Shown: positions 1-6,697 of the stretch, in pieces
Position numbering within the stretch: the first letter of the stretch is position 1
How the letters are laid out: the number at the start of each line of letters is the position of its first letter
Assembly (NCBI GenBank): GCA_002387605.1
Contig: DGJU01000034.1
Location: 1 to 14,391, forward strand
DNA: 14,391 nt
Source: Alphaproteobacteria bacterium UBA4588
Lineage (GTDB): Bacteria > Pseudomonadota > Alphaproteobacteria > Puniceispirillales > Puniceispirillaceae
Direction: 5' to 3'
Translations under genes and position numbers: made by a program
The notes under the pieces: generated by a model
Database searches by the model: none
What the model saw: only the letters and a program-made list of their open reading frames with translations
Told to the model about the DNA's origin: nothing

Positions 1-444
1 TCGTCCACCCAAGTTTTCCTCTAATTCAACGCAAGTATAACACCCAGTATAACAAATGTGCCTGTTGACACTGATTAGTGATTGTCTAACCTGTTGATAT
101 TGCTCAAGGGGAACTTGAGTTGACGCAGGGCATAGGTAACAGCAGCTTCCCGAGCGCGCCATTTCTCCATGAAAAATTTAACAAATTCTGCGCTCAGTTA
201 TGGGGCTATCGCAACGCTGGCCAGCCTACCTGCATTATGCTTTGCCGTCATATTTAAGATGTGGCATTGGTGGTGGATGCCGATCCATTAGATTAGTCTG
301 CCATAGCATAGGCTTCATTGAAGGCTTGTCACATAGCCTAATGGGGCCGTTGGGGACTGCATGGAACTCCTAAGGCTTTTTTATTTACCTAAACGATAGA
401 ACTATTTTATAGTTTTGCTATGAAGCAATGAGGGATAATTAGTT
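1..444. other. Gene-poor left edge, possible decayed DNA
   Basis: No intact gene can be supported here. The plus strand has a 57-codon reading frame (200-373) that resembles no family I know and has no clear ribosome binding site. The minus strand has a broken frame (75-251), listed separately. There is no tRNA-like cloverleaf and no terminal inverted repeat that would mark an insertion sequence. The last 80 bases are AT-rich and hold the leader of the aldolase-family gene, with a GAGG-type ribosome binding site at about 430-433. The mix of GC-rich patches and AT-rich leader suggests a junction between resident and acquired DNA, but this is inference. Confidence 0.5.
75..251 (-). pseudogene. 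Possible decayed gene remnant with in-frame stop
   Basis: Read on the minus strand, an ATG at 251 opens 17 codons and stops at TAA (200-198). The same frame then stays open for 40 more codons to a TAA at 77-75. The second part, which includes an ATG at 170, reads like natural protein, with the stretch KWRAREAAVTYALRQLKF followed by PLSNINRL. I do not recognise the family. The in-frame stop and short total length suggest a degraded 3' end of a larger gene, or chance. No ribosome binding site supports independent translation of the 31-codon part. Confidence 0.25.
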
Positions 445-1212
445 ATGAGCCATATAATTGATACACATAACTTAAGAAGCCAAATCACAGAAGAAGAATG
501 GAAGCTAAGATTAGATTTAGCAGCAACTTACAGGCTTATTGCTCTTTATGGCTGGGATGATTTAATTTTCACTCATGTATCATTAAGAATACCAGGTCCA
601 GAACATCACTTTCTGATCAACCCCTTTGGACTGATGTTTGATGAAATCACCGCTTCAAGTTTGGTAAAAATTGACCTAAATGGTGATGCGGTAATTGAGA
701 CCCCTTATGAAGTAAATCCTGCAGGATTTACCATTCACAGTGCTATTCACTCTGCCAGAGATGATGCACAATGCGTCCTTCATTTACATACTAATGATGG
801 TATTGCGGTATCCATTCAAAAAGATGGATTACTGCCGATTAGTCAAAACTCTATGTTAGTGAATCCTCACATTGCATACCATGATTATGAGGGCCTAGCC
901 TTAGACCATAGTGAAAGAGAGAGATTAATAGCTGATATAGGCGATAAAAATCTTTTGATACTCAGAAATCATGGAACGTTATCAGTAGGTCAAACATGTG
1001 GCATAGCATTTATGGGCATATATTCTCTTGAGAGAGCTTGCACTGCTCAAGTAAGAGCGCAGGCTGCTGGAAATATAAATTTTCCTTCCAAAGAAGCAAT
1101 CAAGACGACGCAAGAGCAATCTACGAGAATGTTCGATTTAGGCAGAGACAGGTTGGCATGGCCTGCATTGCTGAGAAAACTGGACAGAGAGTCACCCGAT
1201 TATAAGAACTAA
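445..1212 (+). CDS. Class II aldolase/adducin family protein
   Basis: This 255-residue protein belongs to the class II aldolase/adducin fold, which includes fuculose-phosphate aldolase, ribulose-5-phosphate 4-epimerase and many uncharacterised cytosolic members. The zinc site is visible: His113 and His115 in the HLHTNDG motif, and His176 in the RNHGTLSVG motif. A catalytic acid is not obvious, as in adducin-like members, so the reaction and substrate cannot be named. The length fits the family, and a GAGG sequence about 11 bases upstream of the ATG supports the start. The gene stands alone, with 189 bp to the next gene. It is visibly richer in A and T than the central genes, and all 15 arginine codons are AGA (13) or AGG (2), unlike glpK nearby, which also uses CGN codons. 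That suggests horizontal acquisition. Confidence 0.9.
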   Translation: MSHIIDTHNLRSQITEEEWKLRLDLAATYRLIALYGWDDLIFTHVSLRIPGPEHHFLINPFGLMFDEITASSLVKIDLNGDAVIETPYEVNPAGFTIHSAIHSARDDAQCVLHLHTNDGIAVSIQKDGLLPISQNSMLVNPHIAYHDYEGLALDHSERERLIADIGDKNLLILRNHGTLSVGQTCGIAFMGIYSLERACTAQVRAQAAGNINFPSKEAIKTTQEQSTRMFDLGRDRLAWPALLRKLDRESPDYKN

Positions 1213-1244
1213 CAGCAACGCACCACCAGAGAACTATATTCATA

Positions 1245-1283
1245 GGCGGGTACATTCTGCATTTGGGCATGGTGTAACCCGCC
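1245..1283 (+). repeat. Inverted repeat downstream of the aldolase-family gene
   Basis: GGCGGGTACA at 1245-1254 pairs with TGTAACCCGCC at 1273-1283, giving a ten-pair stem with one bulged base and an 18-base loop. No T-run follows, so it is not a classical intrinsic terminator. It lies 33 bases after the aldolase-family stop codon, so it could cap the 3' end of that transcript or be a relic of a mobile element. Confidence 0.45.
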
Positions 1284-1355
1284 GTTGGTGGCCAACTTGT
1301 CTGGGTTATGGTGACTGAAAATCAGACCCTTACCACCTGAATCGCTAGACAAAAG

Positions 1356-1395
1356 TTAGACAACTGCTCTAATCTATCAATTAGACAGAACTGCT
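1356..1395 (+). repeat. Direct repeat TTAGACA..ACTGCT upstream of membrane protein gene
   Basis: TTAGACAACTGCT (1356-1368) recurs as TTAGACAGAACTGCT (1381-1395), 25 bp start to start, differing by a two-base insertion. A third TAGACA occurs at 1346-1351. The pair sits 55-95 bp upstream of the likely start of the 1450 gene, where a regulator could bind. The function is unknown. Confidence 0.5.
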
Positions 1396-1449
1396 TTCAC
1401 TATGTGTGGATATTTTGTTTTCCGGCAGGTTCTGAGGCGAGGCCTAAAT

Positions 1450-2286
1450 ATGAATAAAGACGTTATCGTTAATATTTTGGGCGAACTTAAAATTTCGCCG
1501 CAAAAAAATACGCTGCTAGGCACATTTCTTGATACGTTAAATGATAGTCAAAACGATGCTGATAGTGAGGCGGGAGACCCCCCGTCATCGGTTGATAAAG
1601 ATGCCCAAAAACGAGTGTTTGATAGACTAAAGCGGTTACAGAAAATAGCCCTATCTATGCCGATTCTCAAACTTGGTGCTGAAGCAACGACGATAAATGA
1701 AGTTAACCAGGCCAAGGTGCAAGGAATTGAACGCTTAATTGATTTGCCTGATAATGTTATCACTGCGTTAAATTCTCTGGGTGAGAGAGTTTCGATATCA
1801 TTACAGAATATTAATGAATTAAAGTCTCTGGATATTGATGAACTTGTTCAAAAATTTAAGCTATCAAGCGCACCTCGTGGAATTGAGGTTAGCATTCTAG
1901 CACTCATCATCTCAGTGTCTATTACTATACTTTCCTTTGTGGCTTTTAAAGCAAAAGACCTTCTTCACTCACAAGAAGCATATTGGGTGTTTTTTATTGG
2001 AGGTATGATAAGCTTCATATCCTTTAATGCAGTAGTGGTTAACCTGACAAAACTTATTCGTTATAAAAGCAATAAAGAAAAGATTTTTAAAGAAGCAGGT
2101 CAACGATATATTGAAACGCTTGAGCAAAAACACAGCGAATTAAAACAAAGAACTGAACAGGAAGCCTTTCATCTACAACAGCGAGAATATTCTAAAGCTA
2201 GTAGAATAAAAACTTCTGAATATGCTGAAGAGCAAGCATCAATATTAACTGAACTTAATTCATCATTTCCTAATGCCGCGAGTTAA
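1450..2286 (+). CDS. Unrecognised two-helix membrane protein with coiled-coil tail
   Basis: I do not recognise this 278-residue protein. The N-terminal half (about 1-140) is soluble and charged, with an acidic linker near residues 33-50 and a helical, leucine-rich stretch beyond it. Two hydrophobic segments follow at about 145-167 and 175-197, separated by a short loop, so both ends should lie on the same side, probably the cytoplasm. The last 75 residues are rich in Glu, Lys and Gln and look coiled-coil. There is no signal peptide. An in-frame ATG at 1402 exists, but the ATG at 1450 is preferred because GAGGCGAGG precedes it and nothing similar precedes 1402. The gene is monocistronic and AT-rich. 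Two-helix anchors with helical arms occur in stress, partition and anti-phage proteins, but no motif supports any of these roles. Confidence 0.75.
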   Translation: MNKDVIVNILGELKISPQKNTLLGTFLDTLNDSQNDADSEAGDPPSSVDKDAQKRVFDRLKRLQKIALSMPILKLGAEATTINEVNQAKVQGIERLIDLPDNVITALNSLGERVSISLQNINELKSLDIDELVQKFKLSSAPRGIEVSILALIISVSITILSFVAFKAKDLLHSQEAYWVFFIGGMISFISFNAVVVNLTKLIRYKSNKEKIFKEAGQRYIETLEQKHSELKQRTEQEAFHLQQREYSKASRIKTSEYAEEQASILTELNSSFPNAAS

Positions 2287-2392
2287 GCAAAAAGGGCTTG
2301 TCCTGTTTTGACCACCGCGATGGACATTGTCTTGATATGATAGATATGACCTGATTTTATTGATGGCATGAAGACCAACTTCGGATGATAAG

Positions 2393-3889
2393 ATGAGACA
2401 AGAAAACAGCGCTATCCTAGCCTTTGATCAGGGCACAACTAGTTCACGCGCCATTTTATTTTCCGCAGATGGGTCTATGCTTGGTGTAAGTCAGAGAGAA
2501 TTTGAGCAAATTTTTCCGGCTGATGGCTTGGTTGAGCATCGCGCCTCAGATATTTGGCAGTCGGTGTTACAAGTCGGCCGTGAGATGGTCGCAAAAGCAG
2601 CATCACTTGGCCTGACAATTACGGCGGCCGGTATCGCCAACCAGCGAGAAACCACTTTGATCTGGGACCGTAAGACAGGAGACGTTGTTTACAACGCTAT
2701 TGTCTGGCAAGATCGGCGAACATCAACACACTGTAAAACACTCTCTGATGAAGGCCACCTGCAAAACGTTAGACAGGCTACTGGCCTGGTTCTTGACCCT
2801 TATTTCAGTGCCACTAAAATCGCTTGGATTTTGGATAATGTGGATGGCTTGCGCCCACGGGCTGAAAGAGGCGAATTATGCTTTGGCACCGTAGATAGTT
2901 TCCTTATCTGGCAAATGACGGGCGGGGTAAGGCATGTTACAGATGCAACAAATGCGAGCCGCACAAGCTTGTATAATATCCGCAACGGAATGTGGGATGC
3001 AGACTTATGCCATCTATTTGATGTTCCGATGGCAATGCTGGCAGAAGTACAGGATAGTGCTGGATATTTTGGTGATTGCAGGGCTGACGTTTTTGGACAG
3101 GCCTTCCCCATTTGCGGGGTCGCAGGTGACCAACATGCCGCTACAATTGGACAGGCATGCTTCACAAAAGGCTCGATTAAATCAACTTATGGAACAGGCT
3201 GTTTCATGCTGGCAAACACAGCTCAGGACTGCCTGCTATCAGAAAACAACCTACTATCCACCATCGCCTATCAAATCAATGGTCAGGTCACATATGGGCT
3301 AGAGGGATCAATTTTCATTTCGGGTGCAGTGATTCAATGGCTACGTGATGGGATAGGCCTTCTGTCGACAGCCGCACAAAGTGAAGCTCTGGCAGCATCC
3401 CTCTGCGATAATGATGGGGTTTATATGGTGCCTGCACTAACGGGGTTAGGGGCGCCGCACTGGTCACCGTCTGCCAGAGGAGCTATCTATGGCCTTACAC
3501 GAGATACAGGACCTGCACATTTTGCCAGAGCCGCGCTAGAATCAGTTGCGTTCCAGACCTATGATCTGATTGAAGCGATGCGGGCAGATGGGATTGCGCC
3601 CAGTGGCCTGAAGGTTGACGGAGGCATGGCAGATAATAATTTCTTGATGCAATTCATGGCCGATATTCTCGAGCTACAGGTCGACCGGCCAGCACTTACC
3701 GAAACCACGGCGTTGGGCGCTGCTATACTGGCCATGCTTGGAAGTGGGCAGACCACGACACTTGAGCAAACAGCAAGCCTCTGGAAGTTGGAAACATCCT
3801 TTCAGCCGCATCTAGACCGCTCAAAACGGGAGACACTTTTAGCAGGCTGGCAAACAGCGATTAAGCGCACATTACTTGACTGCTGTTAA
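2393..3889 (+). CDS. glpK: Glycerol kinase
   Basis: This enzyme phosphorylates glycerol with ATP to sn-glycerol 3-phosphate in the cytoplasm, trapping it for catabolism by GlpD. The 498-residue length matches the family. The FGGY-kinase signatures are present in order: the phosphate-binding DQGTTSSRA (Asp12 onward), the glycerol-binding Arg85-Glu86 in NQRETT, Tyr137, and the catalytic Asp246 in GVAGDQHAA. The adenosine-binding loop STYGTGCF and the C-terminal DGGMADNN motif follow. The ATG at 2393 is the only start giving the full N-terminal strand; the upstream GGA is a weak ribosome binding site. No glpF permease or glpX adjoins it, and its pathway partner glpD lies about 8.6 kb downstream on the same strand. 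No intrinsic terminator is visible after the stop, where the convergent RidA gene ends 121 bp away. Confidence 0.97.
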   Translation: MRQENSAILAFDQGTTSSRAILFSADGSMLGVSQREFEQIFPADGLVEHRASDIWQSVLQVGREMVAKAASLGLTITAAGIANQRETTLIWDRKTGDVVYNAIVWQDRRTSTHCKTLSDEGHLQNVRQATGLVLDPYFSATKIAWILDNVDGLRPRAERGELCFGTVDSFLIWQMTGGVRHVTDATNASRTSLYNIRNGMWDADLCHLFDVPMAMLAEVQDSAGYFGDCRADVFGQAFPICGVAGDQHAATIGQACFTKGSIKSTYGTGCFMLANTAQDCLLSENNLLSTIAYQINGQVTYGLEGSIFISGAVIQWLRDGIGLLSTAAQSEALAASLCDNDGVYMVPALTGLGAPHWSPSARGAIYGLTRDTGPAHFARAALESVAFQTYDLIEAMRADGIAPSGLKVDGGMADNNFLMQFMADILELQVDRPALTETTALGAAILAMLGSGQTTTLEQTASLWKLETSFQPHLDRSKRETLLAGWQTAIKRTLLDCC

Positions 3890-4010
3890 GTCAGGCGGCG
3901 TCATGCTAACTGCTTGGCCTGTTCTGGCTGATTCCTGCGCTGCCAACCCCATCTGGACTGCCCATCTCATAGGCGAAAGCTTGTTATTTTTTGGTGACGT
4001 AAGACGCCTA

Positions 4011-4349
4011 TTAATAGGCCGCATCTACCATGAATTCCACTTTCAACACATCTCTTGCAAGCTTGGCCTGGCCGCAGGCTCTTGCAGGTGCGTGACCTGC
4101 TGGTACCCATTCATTCCAAACTTCATTTAATCCCTGAAAATCGCTCATATCAGCAAGCCAGATTGTTACCCGCAACATCTGCTCTTTAGACGAGCCTGCC
4201 TGTGCAAGAAGTGTTTCAACCTTTTGCAAGCACCCGCGCACCTGTTCTTGGATTGTCTCACCCTCTGATACCTGCCCTGTTAGATAGACAACACCATTAT
4301 GTTTCACAATTTTAGAAGACCGCTCTCCTGTGTGAATACGTTCAATCAT
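4011..4349 (-). CDS. RidA/YjgF/UK114 family protein
   Basis: This 112-residue protein belongs to the RidA superfamily, small trimeric cytosolic proteins that hydrolyse reactive enamine/imine intermediates or related compounds. Arg90 in the APARAC motif and Glu105 in KVEFMVDA correspond to the conserved carboxylate-binding arginine and the acid of deaminating members, so activity is plausible. The ATG at 4349 is preceded by a good AAGGAG ribosome binding site. It is the last gene of a minus-strand operon after an SDR dehydrogenase and a cupin, 66 bp behind the cupin. RidA homologues often sit with catabolic dehydrogenases, where they may clean up an unstable imine or keto intermediate; the substrate here is unknown. 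A perfect palindrome (4006-4019) overlaps its stop codon. Confidence 0.93.
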   Translation of the reverse strand: MIERIHTGERSSKIVKHNGVVYLTGQVSEGETIQEQVRGCLQKVETLLAQAGSSKEQMLRVTIWLADMSDFQGLNEVWNEWVPAGHAPARACGQAKLARDVLKVEFMVDAAY

Positions 4350-4415
4350 GATAATAGCTCCTTAAAAGAGAGGATATTTTTTGTGATATGTTAGACCAGA
4401 TAAGTGGATAGGTGA

Positions 4416-4946
4416 CTACCGGATAAATGTCTTCACATAATCAGCGCCGAGACCAACCTCTTCAAAATGAGCGCGGCACATGTCGATTTTGGTAAAGACA
4501 TCCTCATACCCTAAATGTTTACCGTACGGGTCAACATAGTTCATGGTGCCATTAACCTGAAAATAGGTGATCATTTCATCGACATCGTCTGGCACGACAA
4601 GGGTATGAGTTTCGCCCGGCGGCTCAAAAACATATGATCCTTCGCGTGCTTCCCAATCATGTTCTAGGTAATGCCAGCGACCTTTTAGCACAAAACCATG
4701 CACGGCATTTGGGTGGCGATGCCGCGATAATACGCCTGATTTTGTTACCTTCAGCAAATTCATCCAATAGCCTTGGCTGACATTCAGGCAGAGCGGCCGG
4801 AAAAAGACGTGCTCTGTCTGTTGTACCCACATGCGCTGGTCGCCTTCTGATAAGGCGTCCGTCACAACAATTTCAGGTAAGGCGTCTGCCGGCATAGGAT
4901 GCTGGTAGGGCATTTTTGCATTCATGTCTTCGCTTACAAGTGGCAT
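4416..4946 (-). CDS. Cupin protein, 2,4'-dihydroxyacetophenone dioxygenase-like
   Basis: This 176-residue single-domain cupin is close in pattern to the family annotated as 2,4'-dihydroxyacetophenone dioxygenase-like (ChrR-like cupins). The metal-binding histidines are visible: His76 and His78 in SRHRHP, and His114 in PPGETHTL. The last 50 residues form a conserved extension. True family members cleave aromatic ketones using iron, but most homologues are untested and may be isomerases or sugar-acid enzymes, so the reaction is left open. A GTG at 4949 is in frame just upstream. ATG at 4946 is preferred because AAAGGA lies eight bases before it. It sits 23 bp downstream of the SDR stop codon and 66 bp before the RidA start, so the three genes are probably one operon. 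Confidence 0.85.
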   Translation of the reverse strand: MPLVSEDMNAKMPYQHPMPADALPEIVVTDALSEGDQRMWVQQTEHVFFRPLCLNVSQGYWMNLLKVTKSGVLSRHRHPNAVHGFVLKGRWHYLEHDWEAREGSYVFEPPGETHTLVVPDDVDEMITYFQVNGTMNYVDPYGKHLGYEDVFTKIDMCRAHFEEVGLGADYVKTFIR

Positions 4947-4969
4947 CACTTTTGTCCTTTTTTAAGATA

Positions 4970-5698
4970 TTAAACGATGGCATAGCCGCCATCTACATTC
5001 AGAATTGTGCCGGTGATAAAGCCGGCGCCGGCGCCGGCGAGAAATAATGCTGGCTCGACCAGATCTTCTGGGGCTCCCCAGCGTTTTAGCGGTGTGCGGG
5101 CAAGGATGGCGTCATTACGTGCCGGGTCATCGCGCAAGCCCTTGGTAAGCGGCGTTGCAATCCAGCCCGGCGCTAGCGCATTCACCCGAATTGCGTCCAA
5201 GGCATAAGCAATTGCCAAGGATTTGGTTAATTGTGCAACACCACCTTTGGATGATGAATAGGCTGGAACATTGCCGCCCCCGAAATAACTCAGCATCGAT
5301 GCGATATTGATAATACTGCCATTACGCTTAGCAAGAGCCGCCCGCGCGGCTGTGCAAATACGCATTGTACCATTCAGATTGATATCAATAACTTGGGCAA
5401 AAATATCTGGATCAAATTCATCTTCGCGGCGAATAATGCCTGCAGCATTTACCACAACATCAAGTTCTGGCAGCTCAGATACCAAAGCGGCAACTGCCGG
5501 ACCATCCGTGACATCTAGGCGCGCAAAACGGATGCTGGGCGTGCTGTGAGGTAGCGGGCCAAGACCGGCAGCGATAACATTATACCCTGCTGCGGCAAAC
5601 CCTTGGGCCAGCGCCAAACCAATACCGCTGGTACCACCACTAATAAGAGCATTGCGCGCGTCAGGTGATGCATCATTCATTACTTGCATTTCTTTCAT
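4970..5698 (-). CDS. SDR family NAD(P)-dependent oxidoreductase
   Basis: This is a classical short-chain dehydrogenase/reductase of 242 residues that should oxidise or reduce an alcohol/ketone pair with NAD(P). The Rossmann glycine motif is SGGTSGIG (20-27), with serine in place of the usual first threonine. NAAG is at 84-87. The catalytic tetrad is Asn107, Ser134, Tyr147 and Lys151 (YSSSK). The C-terminal FITGTILNVDGGYAIV is typical of gluconate/2-dehydro-3-deoxygluconate dehydrogenase-like SDRs, so a sugar-acid substrate is possible but unproven. A TTG at 5719 would extend it by seven codons but lies inside a perfect palindrome, so ATG 5698 is chosen; ATGs at 5689 and 5680 are alternatives. 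It is the first gene of the operon with the cupin and RidA genes, divergent from the IclR gene. Confidence 0.9.
   Translation of the reverse strand: MKEMQVMNDASPDARNALISGGTSGIGLALAQGFAAAGYNVIAAGLGPLPHSTPSIRFARLDVTDGPAVAALVSELPELDVVVNAAGIIRREDEFDPDIFAQVIDINLNGTMRICTAARAALAKRNGSIINIASMLSYFGGGNVPAYSSSKGGVAQLTKSLAIAYALDAIRVNALAPGWIATPLTKGLRDDPARNDAILARTPLKRWGAPEDLVEPALFLAGAGAGFITGTILNVDGGYAIV
5021..5038. repeat. Three tandem copies of GCCGGC
   Basis: The hexamer GCCGGC is repeated three times without error inside the SDR gene, giving an 18-bp self-complementary block. On the coding strand it encodes an Ala-Gly run (about residues 221-226) just before the conserved FITG motif. Related SDRs often have a mixed sequence such as ASDAAS at this point. 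In-frame repeat slippage is the simplest origin. Confidence 0.85.
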
Positions 5699-5700
5699 TT

Positions 5701-5719
5701 TTGTCCATAATGTGGACAA
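5701..5719. promoter_or_regulatory. Perfect palindrome TTGTCCA-N5-TGGACAA, candidate IclR operator
   Basis: The two seven-base arms are exact inverted complements. The site lies between the SDR and IclR genes and directly abuts the chosen SDR start, covering its weak ribosome binding site. IclR-family proteins commonly bind palindromes of this size next to their own gene. A regulator bound here would block transcription or elongation into the SDR-cupin-RidA operon. Confidence 0.65.
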
Positions 5720-5725
5720 CTGGTA

Positions 5726-5743
5726 ATAATATGGACATATTAT
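5726..5743. promoter_or_regulatory. Perfect palindrome ATAATAT-GGAC-ATATTAT, second operator candidate
   Basis: Seven-base arms are exact inverted complements around GGAC. It lies six bases from the first palindrome and shares its TGGACA core (5732-5737). The centres are about 25 bp apart, roughly two and a half helical turns. The AT-rich arms could also contain -10 elements for either divergent gene. A pair of sites would suit a tetrameric IclR-type regulator; this is inference. Confidence 0.55.
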
Positions 5744-5809
5744 GAATCTGTCAGCTATTTTGTCAACTATTATTCAAACAGGTATTCACAATACAGAACG
5801 GAGGTTGCT

Positions 5810-6577
5810 GTGACTAAAATTGTCCCCGGCACGCAAAGTTTTTCGCGCAGTATTGCTGTTCTTCAGGCAATTTCAGATTGTAGCGCGCCCCCGACAGCCG
5901 CTGATCTGCTGGTTGACTGCGGCCTATCTCGGCCAACACTTTTTCGTATTCTGGCAAGTCTGGAGGCTGAGGGGTTAGCGAGGAAAACCAATCAGGGGTG
6001 CTACCTTCCCGGTATAAGGCTGGTTGGGCTAGCGCGCCGCGCCCTTGAAGACATAGATATCCGCAGCCTTGCACGACCGGAGCTGGAGAGTTTGCGAGAC
6101 CGGACAGGTGAGACTGTTCACCTTGCCATACGAAGCGGCGATGAAATGGTTTATATTGATAAAATAGAGAGCCTTAAGGTTGTACGCATGGCCTCTAGCG
6201 TAGGCGCTAGAGTGGCGTTGCATTCTACCAGTGTCGGCAAATCATTCCTATCGGCTCTTCCGGCAGCAGAATTTGATGCCGTGATGGCGAGGCTGGACTT
6301 AAATAAGCTTACTGACCAGACAACCACCACCCCTCAAGCGCTCATAGAGCAGGCCGAAAAATATCGTCATTTGGGATATATCAATGATGATCAGGAAAAT
6401 GAGACAGGCATTTCGTGCTTTGGTGCGGCCATCCTCAATGAACAGCTTAAGCCTATCGCAGCGGTGAGCATTTCTGTGCCTGTATTCAGAGTAAGGGCCG
6501 AGCGCAGTTTTTACACAAATCCCTTGCAGGAGTGCGTTACGAATATCTCGCGCGCTGCAGGAGCGCATGTTACATGA
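5810..6577 (+). CDS. IclR family transcriptional regulator
   Basis: This is a 255-residue IclR-type regulator with an N-terminal winged helix (about residues 9-70; recognition-helix region CGLSRPTLFRILASLEAEGL) followed by the GAF-like IclR effector domain. The domain's typical VGKSFLSALP and ENETGISCFGAAI segments are present. Such proteins bind small metabolites and regulate neighbouring catabolic genes. The start is GTG at 5810, supported by GGAGG five bases before it; no ATG fits the N-terminal helix better. It is divergent from the SDR-cupin-RidA operon with two palindromes in the shared intergenic region, so it very likely controls that operon and itself. The MFS gene 120 bp downstream may also belong to this regulon. 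The inducer is unknown. Confidence 0.95.
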   Translation: MTKIVPGTQSFSRSIAVLQAISDCSAPPTAADLLVDCGLSRPTLFRILASLEAEGLARKTNQGCYLPGIRLVGLARRALEDIDIRSLARPELESLRDRTGETVHLAIRSGDEMVYIDKIESLKVVRMASSVGARVALHSTSVGKSFLSALPAAEFDAVMARLDLNKLTDQTTTTPQALIEQAEKYRHLGYINDDQENETGISCFGAAILNEQLKPIAAVSISVPVFRVRAERSFYTNPLQECVTNISRAAGAHVT

Positions 6578-6609
6578 TGGGTTTTTTTAACGGCTGGTCT
6601 TTTAGTTAT

Positions 6610-6625
6610 CATGAAAGAATTCATG
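6610..6625. promoter_or_regulatory. Inverted repeat CATGAA-N4-TTCATG upstream of MFS gene
   Basis: Six-base arms are exact inverted complements around AGAA, 33 bp after the IclR stop codon and 72 bp before the MFS start. It could be an operator for the MFS gene, or a weak hairpin after IclR. No T-run follows, and its sequence differs from the TGGACA sites, so a different regulator would be implied. Confidence 0.35.
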
Positions 6626-6697
6626 AACTGGTGTAGGGCTATATTATCTTATGTTGTTTATTTTGCGACTTCGCCCTCCTGCCAGTAGAAGTTTTTT

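Noticed and set aside
200..373. 57-codon plus-strand frame in the left gene-poor region
   Set aside because: No ribosome binding site, no family resemblance, odd residue composition, and it overlaps a more protein-like minus-strand stretch.
2800..3165. 121-codon minus-strand frame within glpK
   Set aside because: Shadow of the glycerol kinase gene, whose signatures cover this stretch; the shadow peptide resembles no family and has no ribosome binding site.
4006..4019. Perfect palindrome GCCTATTAATAGGC at the RidA stop codon, considered as a terminator
   Set aside because: Five-pair stem with no T-run on either strand; too weak to call a terminator, and probably chance around the TAA codon.
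3876..4130. 84-codon plus-strand frame after glpK
   Set aside because: It overlaps the RidA gene on the other strand, which has conserved Arg90/Glu105 and a strong AAGGAG site.
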